The notes beneath the pieces were generated by a model. That model made no database searches. It had not been told where the DNA came from and was given only the letters and a program-made list of their open reading frames with translations. Both the position numbers and the translations under genes were made by a program. Shown in pieces: positions 1-7,048 of a stretch of 11,916 nucleotides of DNA. Numbering within the stretch: position 1 is the first letter of the stretch; each line of letters begins with the position of its first letter. The DNA comes from Bacillota bacterium. Its GTDB lineage: Bacteria; Bacillota_A; Clostridia; Peptostreptococcales; Anaerovoracaceae. The DNA lies in the NCBI GenBank assembly GCA_017457585.1, contig JAFTHD010000194.1, positions 1 to 11,916 of the forward strand. The letters are read 5' to 3'.

Positions 1-272
1 AGTGCTCCGAAAGGACATTCTTCCACGCACTCCCCGCAGGCTATGCACCTCATCCGATCGATCAGTATTCTCTCCTGCTTTCTATCCGTAACCATTGCTC
101 CGGAAGGACATCTCCTCATACAGAGTTCACAGAGAGTACACTTCTCCTCATCTATTCCCACTCCGCCTCTTGAAGTGTCGGGAAGTCTCAGTCCGCCCCT
201 GGGGTAACTGCTCGTTGGCGGCACCTTAAAGAGCGTTCTGACCAAATCTTTGCCTATCTTCATAAGACTCAT
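1..272 (-). CDS. Ferredoxin-type 2x[4Fe-4S] subunit of an Ech/Ehr-like membrane complex (EchF/NuoI-like), partial at the left edge
   Basis: The first 90 residues are visible; the C-terminus lies outside the window. Two complete CxxCxxCxxxCP motifs are seen (C45, C48, C51, C55 and C76, C79, C82, C86), each of which would bind one [4Fe-4S] cluster together with the last cysteine of its partner motif. The N-terminal part, with a basic stretch and then PPTSSYP before the first motif, has the layout of EchF/HycF/NuoI subunits, which sit on the membrane arm and pass electrons from soluble ferredoxin to the small subunit. The ATG at 272 is preferred over the in-frame ATG at 263, because AAAGGTAGG lies about six bases before it. 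It starts only 7 bp after the stop of the large-subunit gene, so the two are surely cotranscribed. The cofactor role is secure; the electron donor is inferred. Confidence 0.88.
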   Translation of the reverse strand, partial: MSLMKIGKDLVRTLFKVPPTSSYPRGGLRLPDTSRGGVGIDEEKCTLCELCMRRCPSGAMVTDRKQERILIDRMRCIACGECVEECPFGA

Positions 273-279
273 TTGTGAC

Positions 280-1266
280 CTACCTTTCTCTGAGACAGTC
301 GTCAATTCCCAGTGTGAGCCTTACAAGCGCCTCGCTTTCGGGAGGACAGTTCTCAATTCTATACATGACTTTCTCATTTGACTCCGAGGCAGTCCTTATG
401 CCCACATCCTCAAGGTATGCAGAATTTCTTCCCCTTATATAATATGTTTCCATGCCGTCTGCCTGCTCTATCCTGGTTATCCATTCTCCGTCCACTGCAG
501 GCTGCACTTCAGCTTTTGTACTTCCCTCCGGAATTGAACCGGCCGCACTCATCACCAGTTTCCCCGACTGGATGATCTCCCTCGCTTTAACGAGACATCT
601 TCCATAGCAATCGCAGGAGTATTCTACGACGGGCTCATACCCCAAAGTTCTGTATGCTCCGTATTCTCCCAGATCCCTTCTGTCAACTGCAAACCCTGAA
701 CCTTTTGCGGCGGGGCCCGTGACGCCGGAACCCTGAGCGGCTTCCTTCGATATGAAGCCTATGCCCTTTAACCTTCTCGAAACAGTCTTCTCTCCTGAGA
801 ATGTATCCAATATGGCTTCAGCCTTCTGAATAATCACCTTGACTTCATCCATCGTCTCATCCAGAATCCCTTTGTTCAAATCCCTTTTCACTCCCCCCGG
901 AACGCACATGGAAAGGAACATTCTGTTTCCCGTAAGATCATCCAGTATTTCCAGCACCTTTTCCCGCTCGGTCCAGCATCGCATCGAAAGATTCTCGTAT
1001 CTCATATGTTCCGCTACCGCTGCAAGTCTCAGGAGATTTTCCTGCATGAGCGAAAGCTCCATCAGAATTGTCCTTATATATTGAGCCTTTTCGGGAACTA
1101 TGATACCTCCCGCACCTTCTATCGCAAGGCAGAATGCAAGACTGTTACCGAATCCTCCCGTCCCGTACAATCTTTCGGCGGCATATACCAGTTGTCTGTA
1201 ATCCAAGCTCTCTGCAAGCTTACGGAACCTGGCAGAATACCTGGTAGTTTCAAACATTCTACTCAT
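280..1266 (-). CDS. [NiFe]-hydrogenase/NuoD-like large subunit lacking most Ni-Fe ligands (EchE/Ehr-type), 328 aa
   Basis: The protein aligns by eye along its length with EchE/HycE/NuoD large subunits: a segment ending LAFC (residues 43-46) followed by an AIE..G.IVPEKAQYIRTI stretch, the KGIGFISKEAA..GVTGP region (167-184), and the CDCYGR motif (218-223). In true group 4 hydrogenases the first segment carries CGIC and the C-terminus DPCxxC; these four cysteines bind Ni-Fe. Here the corresponding residues are Y34, G37, C324 and E327, so only one ligand remains and no normal Ni-Fe centre can form. The protein also begins at the EKLAEKRDY-like helix, about 30 residues later than the family, so the GPxHP-type start is absent. 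The ATG at 1266 has an AGGAGG about seven bases upstream and overlaps the small-subunit gene by 8 bp. C-terminal maturation-peptide sequence is absent. Best match is the Ehr class; the reaction is unknown. Confidence 0.88.
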   Translation of the reverse strand: MSRMFETTRYSARFRKLAESLDYRQLVYAAERLYGTGGFGNSLAFCLAIEGAGGIIVPEKAQYIRTILMELSLMQENLLRLAAVAEHMRYENLSMRCWTEREKVLEILDDLTGNRMFLSMCVPGGVKRDLNKGILDETMDEVKVIIQKAEAILDTFSGEKTVSRRLKGIGFISKEAAQGSGVTGPAAKGSGFAVDRRDLGEYGAYRTLGYEPVVEYSCDCYGRCLVKAREIIQSGKLVMSAAGSIPEGSTKAEVQPAVDGEWITRIEQADGMETYYIRGRNSAYLEDVGIRTASESNEKVMYRIENCPPESEALVRLTLGIDDCLRER

Positions 1267-1756
1267 CTGCGGCCTCCTCTTCCTGCATCCTTGCCAAATT
1301 CATCTCTAATGTCCCTGCGTCCTCGTCTCTCGCCTTTATCAGCGCATCTATCAGCGCTTCCGGTCTTGAGGCACAGCCGGATACATAGACATCAACAGGA
1401 ATCATGCTGTCTATCCCTGAAACGACTCCGCTCAGATTCCCGAACATACTGCCTGTACATGCACATGAACCGGCAGCTACCACCTTGCTCCCTTCCGGAA
1501 GCTGCCTGTATATCCCTGTAAGCTGACGTCTGCAGGCTTTGTCTATCAGACCGGTTACAAGAAGTATATCAGCATAAGCAGGATTTCCCGTATTTCTGAA
1601 GCCAAGCCTTTCGATGTCCCAGGCAGGCGAAAAACATGCCATGTACTCTGCGTTACAACCGCTGCACCCATCACCGTCAAAGTGGAATACCCAGCATGAA
1701 TCAACTTTTATGTGCTTAAGGACAGGAGCCCCGCTTTTTTTATTTTTCTTAGCCAT
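1259..1756 (-). CDS. [4Fe-4S] small subunit of hydrogenase/complex I type (EchC/NuoB-like), 165 aa
   Basis: This is a complete NuoB/EchC/HycG-type small subunit. The proximal [4Fe-4S] ligands are all present: C31 and C34 in the CSGCNAE motif, C98 in GSCAC, and C128 in SGCASRPEA, where the family usually has GCPPRPEA. Residues 60-69 (AYADILLVTG) form the typical Rossmann-like core strand. The subunit would receive electrons from the ferredoxin subunit and hand them to the cavity at the interface with the large subunit. The first residues are lysine-rich and soluble, with no Tat signal, which is normal for cytoplasm-facing group 4 enzymes. The start ATG lies 12 bp after the NuoH-like stop, with AGGGGTG upstream. 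The acidic tail (residues 144-165) ends in the overlap with the large-subunit gene, and no NuoC/EchD-like gene separates them. Confidence 0.9.
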   Translation of the reverse strand: MAKKNKKSGAPVLKHIKVDSCWVFHFDGDGCSGCNAEYMACFSPAWDIERLGFRNTGNPAYADILLVTGLIDKACRRQLTGIYRQLPEGSKVVAAGSCACTGSMFGNLSGVVSGIDSMIPVDVYVSGCASRPEALIDALIKARDEDAGTLEMNLARMQEEEAADE

Positions 1757-1768
1757 ATTTCACCCCTG

Positions 1769-2635
1769 TCAAATTACAATATAAAGTACCGTCAAATTAA
1801 TTGCGCCAATGATAAACGCAGCAATCCACGAGGCCTTAAATGCTCTCTTGCTGTTATCGTGAGGTGCTATGTTTTCTATTACGCCCTGAAGCACTGCAGT
1901 GGCTACGCATACAGCCACTCCGACAGCCATCATCAAAATGGTTCCATCCGCAAAAAATGCATATATGATTCCATAGAGGGTTACCTTCTCATACCAGGAA
2001 CCGATCTCGCTGTATGCGGCATCTTTTCTGCTGAATGCATCCGCAATGCTGCTCATATCCTTCTGATACATGGTGTGCGGCATCAAGTATTCAAATCCGG
2101 TTCGGCGAAGCCTGGAGCAAGCTATGAATATGAACCCGGCAAACAGTCCGATCATTGGAAGGAAAGCAACAGGCCCGGATGAAGTCAGCTCCATTGCATC
2201 AAAACTTCCGCAGAACACATAAAACCCGATCGCTGTCATCATCATCATGGGTGCTGCCGCAACCATCTCCATGACGAGCCTGTCCGCGCCTATCTTTGAA
2301 TAGTACGTGCCATAGGCATTCGCCGCAAGCACGAGAAATATAACTCCAAGTCCCAGACATGCTATGGTCATGAGCAAATCAATTCCTGCGACGAACAGAC
2401 TTCCCGAAACAGCATAGAAAAACAGGCTTACTTTAATATAATAGCTCTGTATACCGCCCTTCTCACCGCTGCTCTTATTCAGAAGCGCTATCACATCCGA
2501 TATTGGTCTCGTTATATCTCTTCCTTCTCTGCCCTGAACTCTTGCAGAGGCCTTCTCTGTGATTCCTGTCAGAATACCGCCGGCAAGTGGTGCAAACACG
2601 AGGAATGCCAGCACTGATATTATGATTCTTACCAT
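1769..2635 (-). CDS. NuoH/EchB-like membrane subunit, 288 aa
   Basis: A polytopic membrane protein of about eight helices. The signature RVQGREG at 32-38, followed by a TRP..D segment, matches the RmQGRxGPp..QP.yDv motif at the start of NuoH/EchB/HycD. The later SEIGSWYEKVTLYG (209-222) matches the IEIaHWYE motif of EchB. This subunit anchors the small and large subunits to the membrane and carries the acidic path thought to link redox change to ion movement. Several acidic family positions look changed: the usual YEP/AEP is AAP here (A127, A128, P129), and the HQE region is YQKD (190-193). E123 nearby might substitute. The start at 2635 overlaps the antiporter-like gene by 7 bp, with GGAGG nine bases before it. 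Membership in the family is clear; the consequence of the changes is inference. Confidence 0.88.
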   Translation of the reverse strand: MVRIIISVLAFLVFAPLAGGILTGITEKASARVQGREGRDITRPISDVIALLNKSSGEKGGIQSYYIKVSLFFYAVSGSLFVAGIDLLMTIACLGLGVIFLVLAANAYGTYYSKIGADRLVMEMVAAAPMMMMTAIGFYVFCGSFDAMELTSSGPVAFLPMIGLFAGFIFIACSRLRRTGFEYLMPHTMYQKDMSSIADAFSRKDAAYSEIGSWYEKVTLYGIIYAFFADGTILMMAVGVAVCVATAVLQGVIENIAPHDNSKRAFKASWIAAFIIGAINLTVLYIVI

Positions 2636-4338
2636 TGCAGCACACCTCCCAGGAGTTCACTAAGGTTGAGTATAATAAATCCAAGACACATAACAATCAC
2701 GGCTATCGCAACGATGCTGCATATGATCTGCGCCCTTATGGTCGATTTGCTCTTTCTCAAAATTTCTCTCGTTCCACCCACTTCTTTGTTTCTATCTGAC
2801 TGTCTGCTTTCATCCCGCTGGACCCCTTTGTACATAGGGTATGCTGCAAGTGCAACTGCCGCTGCAATAACAGCTGAGTCCATTATATTATCCGTCAGGT
2901 TTGCCGCCGCAGACATTCCGCCAAACAGCTCGCCCATATAAGGTACTACCATATACCTTGAAAGAAACGGCAATCCTAAGATCAGCAGAATCAAAAGCCA
3001 TGCGTTGGCCTTAAAAGGATTCATCTCCTTCAGGTTGATACCCTCTATTCCTTCGCTTACAGCTTCACCAATCATTGTTCCCAGCCATCTGGTCCAGTAA
3101 AGTATCGCTATTGCACCGCTGAAGCAAAGGATCATAGCGAGAATGATGTTCCCGGTGTCGACTATAGAACCGAGAGACTCCCTCTGGAGAAGTACTATTG
3201 CAAAAGGCGCTGCCATCATGACGATTACACCCATTACCAGATCTGTTCTCAGTCTCCCCTGCTCCGTTCCTGCCAGAAGAAGCGGCTTTGCCACGCTGTG
3301 GAATATAAGCAGGATGATAGCTGCCCAGACTGCCTCTGAATTTCCAATACCGGCGCACATGATTACCAGTCCCATGATGGAACTGGTCGAGTCTGCCAGC
3401 ATCTTCCTCGAGTTGATTTCGGTAATTGCGTTCAGCGACGATATGAAGAATGTAACTCCGCCGATTATGATGGCCATGAGTCCTGCAAAGTTTGATACGC
3501 CCATGGCCGGTGCCATCTTAATCACAAGCACCGCGCCGCTGTTGACGAGCGTTACCGCCTGTATTATCGAACCTGCACCTGCACTGACCTTGTATTCGTG
3601 GGAAAACCACCTTTGAAAAGGTATCTGCATAGATCTCATCATACCTGCAAGAACCATGAATATACATGACATTGCAATCATGTCGGCATATACAGTATCA
3701 ATCAGGTTCAGCGTTGTAATATCCACCGTATCAAATACGAGTCCTGAAACACTTATTCCCACGCAGAAGCTTACACCTGCAAAAGAATTGACTGCGAGAA
3801 GCTTTGCAGCGCAATCGGCAGCTCCTGCTCTATCAGTTTTTACAAGCCTGTAGGAGCAGTATGTAAGTATCGTCCAAAACATGAACATCCACAGAAGGTC
3901 GTCCGACAGTGCCATCCCGCATACAGCAAGTATTGATACGATATGGTGTATGCTTCCGCCTGTCCTCCAGCAAACGATCGCACCCATGACACATGTAACG
4001 AGGCATATTATTACCGCGAACCAGTCAAGGTCCAGGGTCGCTGCACCCTCCAAGCCGCTTCCTACATAATAGTCAAAGCAAACAAGGCCTGCTATCTGCA
4101 GAAGCACTGCCGCCGCAGACACAAAGCCCTTTTCTCTGAAAGCAGATATGAGCATCATAACCCCTGCCGCAACCGTTATTCCGGCGATCGTCCAGAAGCT
4201 GATATCATCATTCAGCGTGATGACCATATTGCCATATATTCCGTGAAATACAGCAAAACCCACCGATGCCAGCGCAATTAATCCGGCCAGTGGCTTTGCG
4301 TATGCCTTTTTCATTTCCATAGAGTTAACGCTCTCCAT
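2629..4338 (-). CDS. Antiporter-like proton/ion channel subunit (NuoL/MrpD/EchA-like), 569 aa
   Basis: A large membrane protein of about 14-16 helices belonging to the proton_antipo_M family. Recognisable parts are the MFMFWTILTYCSYRLV helix (TM5 region, 151-166), MRSMQIPFQRWFSHEYK (234-250, the gKSaQxPfhxWLPdAM motif), RKMLADSTSS (311-320, the broken helix region with the LAYSTxS motif) and FHSVAKPLLLAG (346-357), whose K351 matches the conserved TM12 lysine. The nearly universal TM5 glutamate (FWE) is T156, the TM7 lysine appears as R235, and the usual HAATMVKAG stretch is QAVTLVNSG (260-268). A charged loop (504-535) and one last helix end the protein, much shorter than the NuoL lateral helix. 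Start at 4338 has GGAGG six bases upstream. First gene of the membrane cluster, 57 bp after recR. Confidence 0.88.
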   Translation of the reverse strand: MESVNSMEMKKAYAKPLAGLIALASVGFAVFHGIYGNMVITLNDDISFWTIAGITVAAGVMMLISAFREKGFVSAAAVLLQIAGLVCFDYYVGSGLEGAATLDLDWFAVIICLVTCVMGAIVCWRTGGSIHHIVSILAVCGMALSDDLLWMFMFWTILTYCSYRLVKTDRAGAADCAAKLLAVNSFAGVSFCVGISVSGLVFDTVDITTLNLIDTVYADMIAMSCIFMVLAGMMRSMQIPFQRWFSHEYKVSAGAGSIIQAVTLVNSGAVLVIKMAPAMGVSNFAGLMAIIIGGVTFFISSLNAITEINSRKMLADSTSSIMGLVIMCAGIGNSEAVWAAIILLIFHSVAKPLLLAGTEQGRLRTDLVMGVIVMMAAPFAIVLLQRESLGSIVDTGNIILAMILCFSGAIAILYWTRWLGTMIGEAVSEGIEGINLKEMNPFKANAWLLILLILGLPFLSRYMVVPYMGELFGGMSAAANLTDNIMDSAVIAAAVALAAYPMYKGVQRDESRQSDRNKEVGGTREILRKSKSTIRAQIICSIVAIAVIVMCLGFIILNLSELLGGVLQW

Positions 4339-4348
4339 TACTGTCCTC

Positions 4349-4367
4349 CCGCACCTTACCGGTGCGA
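4349..4367 (-). other. Small hairpin in the leader before the antiporter-like gene
   Basis: The 57 bp between recR and the membrane cluster holds one inverted repeat: CGCACC, a 5-base loop, then GGTGCG on the minus strand. It lies directly before the GGGAGG ribosome binding site of the gene starting at 4338. No T-run follows, so it is not a classical terminator. It could slow read-through, stabilise the downstream mRNA end, or be accidental. No convincing promoter is visible in this gap. Confidence 0.4.
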
Positions 4368-4395
4368 TGTAATATTCCCTCAGATGTCAGCGTTC

Positions 4396-4995
4396 CTATA
4401 ATTGTCTTCTTCCTTCCACTGCCTTGAGCAGCGTAACTTCATCAGCGTATTCCAAATCACCGCCAACAGGAATACCGTGAGCAATTCTTGAAACCTTTAT
4501 ACCGGAAGGCTTAATAAGTCTCGCGATGTACATTGCAGTGGCTTCCCCTTCTATGGTCGGATTTGTTGCTATGATGAGCTCCTGTACCTCCTCATCCTGC
4601 AGCCTTGTTATCAGGCTCTTGAGATTGATATCCTCAGGGCCGATCCCGTCCATGGGCGATATGGTTCCTCCAAGAACATGATATCTGCCTCTGTACTCTC
4701 GTATCTTTTCCATTGCGACCACGTCACGCGGACTTTCAACTACGCATATTACGCTTCTGTCTCTTTCATCGTCTGTGCATATGGCGCATGGATCAACATC
4801 CGTCAGATTGCCGCAAACAGAGCAGTACTTCATGGTCTCCTTCGCCTCTCTTATGGCATCTGACAGCCTAAATGCATCCTTGTCCTCCATGGACAGGATG
4901 TGAAAGGCGAGTCTCTGTGCCGTCTTACCGCCAACACCGGGAAGTCTGGACAACTCATTTATCAGTCTGTTTAACGGTTTAGGGTACTGCCTCAT
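4396..4995 (-). CDS. recR: Recombination mediator protein RecR, 199 aa
   Basis: RecR helps load RecA at gaps together with RecF and RecO in recombinational repair. The sequence shows all family parts at the usual length of about 200 residues: the N-terminal helix-hairpin-helix [14 protein letters not shown] (18-31), a four-cysteine zinc finger (C58, C61, C70, C73), the Toprim domain beginning [15 protein letters not shown] (82-96), and the C-terminal [14 protein letters not shown] stretch (141-154). It starts 3 bp after the ybaB stop, and its ribosome binding site is weak (a GGGG inside the end of ybaB), which suggests translational coupling to ybaB. This is the third gene of the dnaX-ybaB-recR operon found widely in bacteria. 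Nothing unusual is seen in it. Confidence 0.97.
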   Translation of the reverse strand: MRQYPKPLNRLINELSRLPGVGGKTAQRLAFHILSMEDKDAFRLSDAIREAKETMKYCSVCGNLTDVDPCAICTDDERDRSVICVVESPRDVVAMEKIREYRGRYHVLGGTISPMDGIGPEDINLKSLITRLQDEEVQELIIATNPTIEGEATAMYIARLIKPSGIKVSRIAHGIPVGGDLEYADEVTLLKAVEGRRQL

Positions 4996-4998
4996 CGT

Positions 4999-5352
4999 TT
5001 AAAGCCCCGGTATGCCAAGTGCCGATGTGAACTTGCCCATCTCGTTCTGAGTTATTTGTTCCATCTGTCTCAGAGCTTCATTTGCAGCAACGAGAATGAG
5101 ATCCTGAAGCATTTCAACGTCATCAGGATCAACCACTTCCGGTTTGATAACGATGTCTTTGATCTCCTTAGCACCGCTGACTGTCACAGTAACTGCACCG
5201 CCGCCGGAGGAAGCGCTCGTCTCCATCTCGTTTATCTGAGCCTGCACTTCTTCCATCTGCTTCTGTACGGCCTGCATCTGTGCCATCTGCTTCTGCATGT
5301 TTCCGCCGCCGCCTGTCTTTGGCCTTTTACCGGCTCTCATTCCTTTTCCCAT
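4999..5352 (-). CDS. ybaB: YbaB/EbfC family nucleoid-associated protein, 117 aa
   Basis: A small DNA-binding protein of the YbaB/EbfC family, which forms dimers with a tweezer shape and binds DNA without strong sequence preference. The glutamine- and methionine-rich helix around residues 19-45 (MQKQMAQMQAVQKQM and following), the GGGAVTVTVSGAKEIKDIVI strand region, and the DPDDVEMLQDLILVAANEA helix are all typical. The extreme N-terminus is basic and glycine-rich (first 18 residues), a common variable tail in this family. The ATG at 5352 has GGAGG six bases upstream. It lies 22 bp after dnaX and 3 bp before recR, in the conserved order. Confident family call; the in-cell role of the protein in this lineage is only known by homology. 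Confidence 0.96.
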   Translation of the reverse strand: MGKGMRAGKRPKTGGGGNMQKQMAQMQAVQKQMEEVQAQINEMETSASSGGGAVTVTVSGAKEIKDIVIKPEVVDPDDVEMLQDLILVAANEALRQMEQITQNEMGKFTSALGIPGL

Positions 5353-5374
5353 TTTTTCCTCCCATATTCGAAAA

Positions 5375-7030
5375 TTATTCTATTTCAACGGGTATGCCGA
5401 GAATCTCGCTTGCCTTCGCTGCCGTTTCCTCAGCAGTTGTTCCTTTTCTCTTTGCCTCTGCCGAGTCCGCGGACAAAATTTTCATGTGCCTTCTCGCCCC
5501 GTCCGTATGCTCCGCTACAAGTCGTTCTATCATATCCCTGTTGTTTTCAGCCATTCTCTTCTGAAAGCTTCTGTTTACTTTCAGGGTGAACTGCCCGTCT
5601 TCTATGCTCACAATGTGCCCGTCTGTAGCAAGTACATAGAAGCTTCCTTTGCCTGCCTCAGCATCGTCAAAAACCGCCTTCCAGACAGCTTCACAGTCAA
5701 AGCCTGTTTCCTGCCTGCTGCTTTCTGCTCCCGTGCCGGAAGCGCCAGCGCCTTCGCTGCTTTGCTCCGCATCTGGCGTCCCGCTCGTCTCTTCCCGTTC
5801 TGGTAATTCAGACTCCGGGAAGTTCTGGTGCTCTTCAGGCTCGCTGCCTGCGCCGCTACTTTGCACCGGTGCCTGCTTTCGCGTATTTGGTATCGCTTGT
5901 ACAGCACTTTGCCGCTTCTGCGCCGGAATCCTGGACTGCGGCTGCTCTCCCACGCCTTCCGAAAGCTTGACGATTGCAAGTTCAAGGAGTATCCTCGGCT
6001 GCACCGACCTTCTCGCTTCGCTGTGGGTTCTGCTAAGTTCGAGCAACGCTTCATTTATATCTGCCAGTTCAAGCGCCTCCGACTGATGTCTTATGCGATC
6101 TATATTCTCGGCAGACATGTTAATCACATCCTGTGGGTTTCTGATGAACCTGGTCATAAGCAGGTTTCGGTAGTGATTGATCCATCCGCTTAGAAACTGT
6201 CTTACGTCCTTGCCGTCTTCCAGAATCTCAGCAAGGAGCATGAGTGCCTCCGCCGTCTTTCTGCGCCTTACGTGCTCCGTAATCTCAATGAAGGTTTCCT
6301 CACCTGATGCTCCGAGAAAATCGAGCACGTCCTCCGCATGAACTGTAAGATCGCCACCTGCAATACACTGATCCAATATACTGAGCCCGTCTCTTACAGA
6401 GCCGTCCGCATTGGCTGCGATGATCCTCAGGGCATCCTCAGATACGTTGATTCCCTTCTTTTTGCAGATTTCATCCATTCCGCGAATCAGGGCAGCTTCC
6501 GGAACTCTCTTAAAGTCCAGCCTCATACATCTGGACAGGATTGTAGCAGGAAGTTTGCCCGGCTCTGTGGTCGCAAGTATGAACGTAACATATTCCGGGG
6601 GCTCCTCTAAGGTTTTCAGGAGCGCGTTAAATGCTCCCGTGGAAAGCATGTGCACTTCATCGATGATATATACTTTTTTTCTGCCTGCGGCAGGGGGATA
6701 CTTGACGCTCTCACGCAGCTCCCTTATGTTGTCAACGCTGTTGTTCGAGGCCGCGTCGATCTCGATTACATCCAAAAAAGTGCCGTTCTTTATTGACTGA
6801 CAGGCAGGACAGACTCCGCACGGCCGGTCACCTTCACCCGTGCAGTTGAGGCCCTTTGCAAGAAGCCTTGCCGTCGTTGTTTTGCCCGTACCTCTCGTAC
6901 CGCAAAACAGATAGGCGTGACTTGTGCTGTCCGTGCTGATCTGGTTCTTCAGTATTCGTACTATGTGCTCCTGACCCAGCATTTCACTGAACACTTCGGG
7001 TCTATATTCTCTGTAGAGAGCTCTGTACAT
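5375..7030 (-). CDS. dnaX: DNA polymerase III subunit gamma/tau, 551 aa
   Basis: DnaX is the ATPase of the clamp loader of DNA polymerase III. The AAA+ domain is intact: Walker A GTRGTGKTTT (44-53), the zinc-binding cysteines C63, C71, C74 and C77, the DAASNNSVDNIRE motif (92-104), Walker B IIDEVH (122-127) and the SRC motif (166-168). Domain III runs to about residue 360. A low-complexity linker rich in Gln, Glu, Ser and Gly (about 362-443) leads to a C-terminal tau-type domain (about 444-551). The start is the ATG at 7030, giving MYRALYREYRPEVF, preceded by GGAGG with five bases between. Starts further upstream would run through the SRP RNA and are rejected. It follows the SRP RNA by 18 bp, as in B. 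subtilis. No convincing frameshift site for a separate gamma form is seen. Confidence 0.96.
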   Translation of the reverse strand: MYRALYREYRPEVFSEMLGQEHIVRILKNQISTDSTSHAYLFCGTRGTGKTTTARLLAKGLNCTGEGDRPCGVCPACQSIKNGTFLDVIEIDAASNNSVDNIRELRESVKYPPAAGRKKVYIIDEVHMLSTGAFNALLKTLEEPPEYVTFILATTEPGKLPATILSRCMRLDFKRVPEAALIRGMDEICKKKGINVSEDALRIIAANADGSVRDGLSILDQCIAGGDLTVHAEDVLDFLGASGEETFIEITEHVRRRKTAEALMLLAEILEDGKDVRQFLSGWINHYRNLLMTRFIRNPQDVINMSAENIDRIRHQSEALELADINEALLELSRTHSEARRSVQPRILLELAIVKLSEGVGEQPQSRIPAQKRQSAVQAIPNTRKQAPVQSSGAGSEPEEHQNFPESELPEREETSGTPDAEQSSEGAGASGTGAESSRQETGFDCEAVWKAVFDDAEAGKGSFYVLATDGHIVSIEDGQFTLKVNRSFQKRMAENNRDMIERLVAEHTDGARRHMKILSADSAEAKRKGTTAEETAAKASEILGIPVEIE

Positions 7031-7048
7031 CCGTTCCTCCATATAAAA

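Noticed and set aside
1006..1521. Plus-strand open frame of 171 codons opposite the hydrogenase-like subunits
   Set aside because: Antisense to two strongly supported genes, with composition of a shadow frame; no plus-strand gene in the window has support.
4370..4392. CTGACA and TATTAC boxes in the recR to membrane-cluster gap as a promoter
   Set aside because: The boxes are separated by only about 10 bp, far below the 16-18 bp needed.
5056..5806. Plus-strand open frames of 169 and 177 codons opposite ybaB and dnaX
   Set aside because: They are antisense shadows rich in Phe, Leu, Ser and Cys, lying over conserved minus-strand genes.
5608..6054. 148-residue open frame overlapping dnaX on the same strand
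   Set aside because: It is a shadow of the low-complexity linker in another frame, Arg/Lys/Ser-rich with no family resemblance and no clear ribosome binding site.
6670..6684. Run of seven A residues in dnaX (minus strand) as a programmed frameshift site
   Set aside because: It lies at codons 117-119, inside the ATPase domain before Walker B, so a shift there could not yield a gamma-like protein; the A run simply encodes Arg-Lys-Lys.
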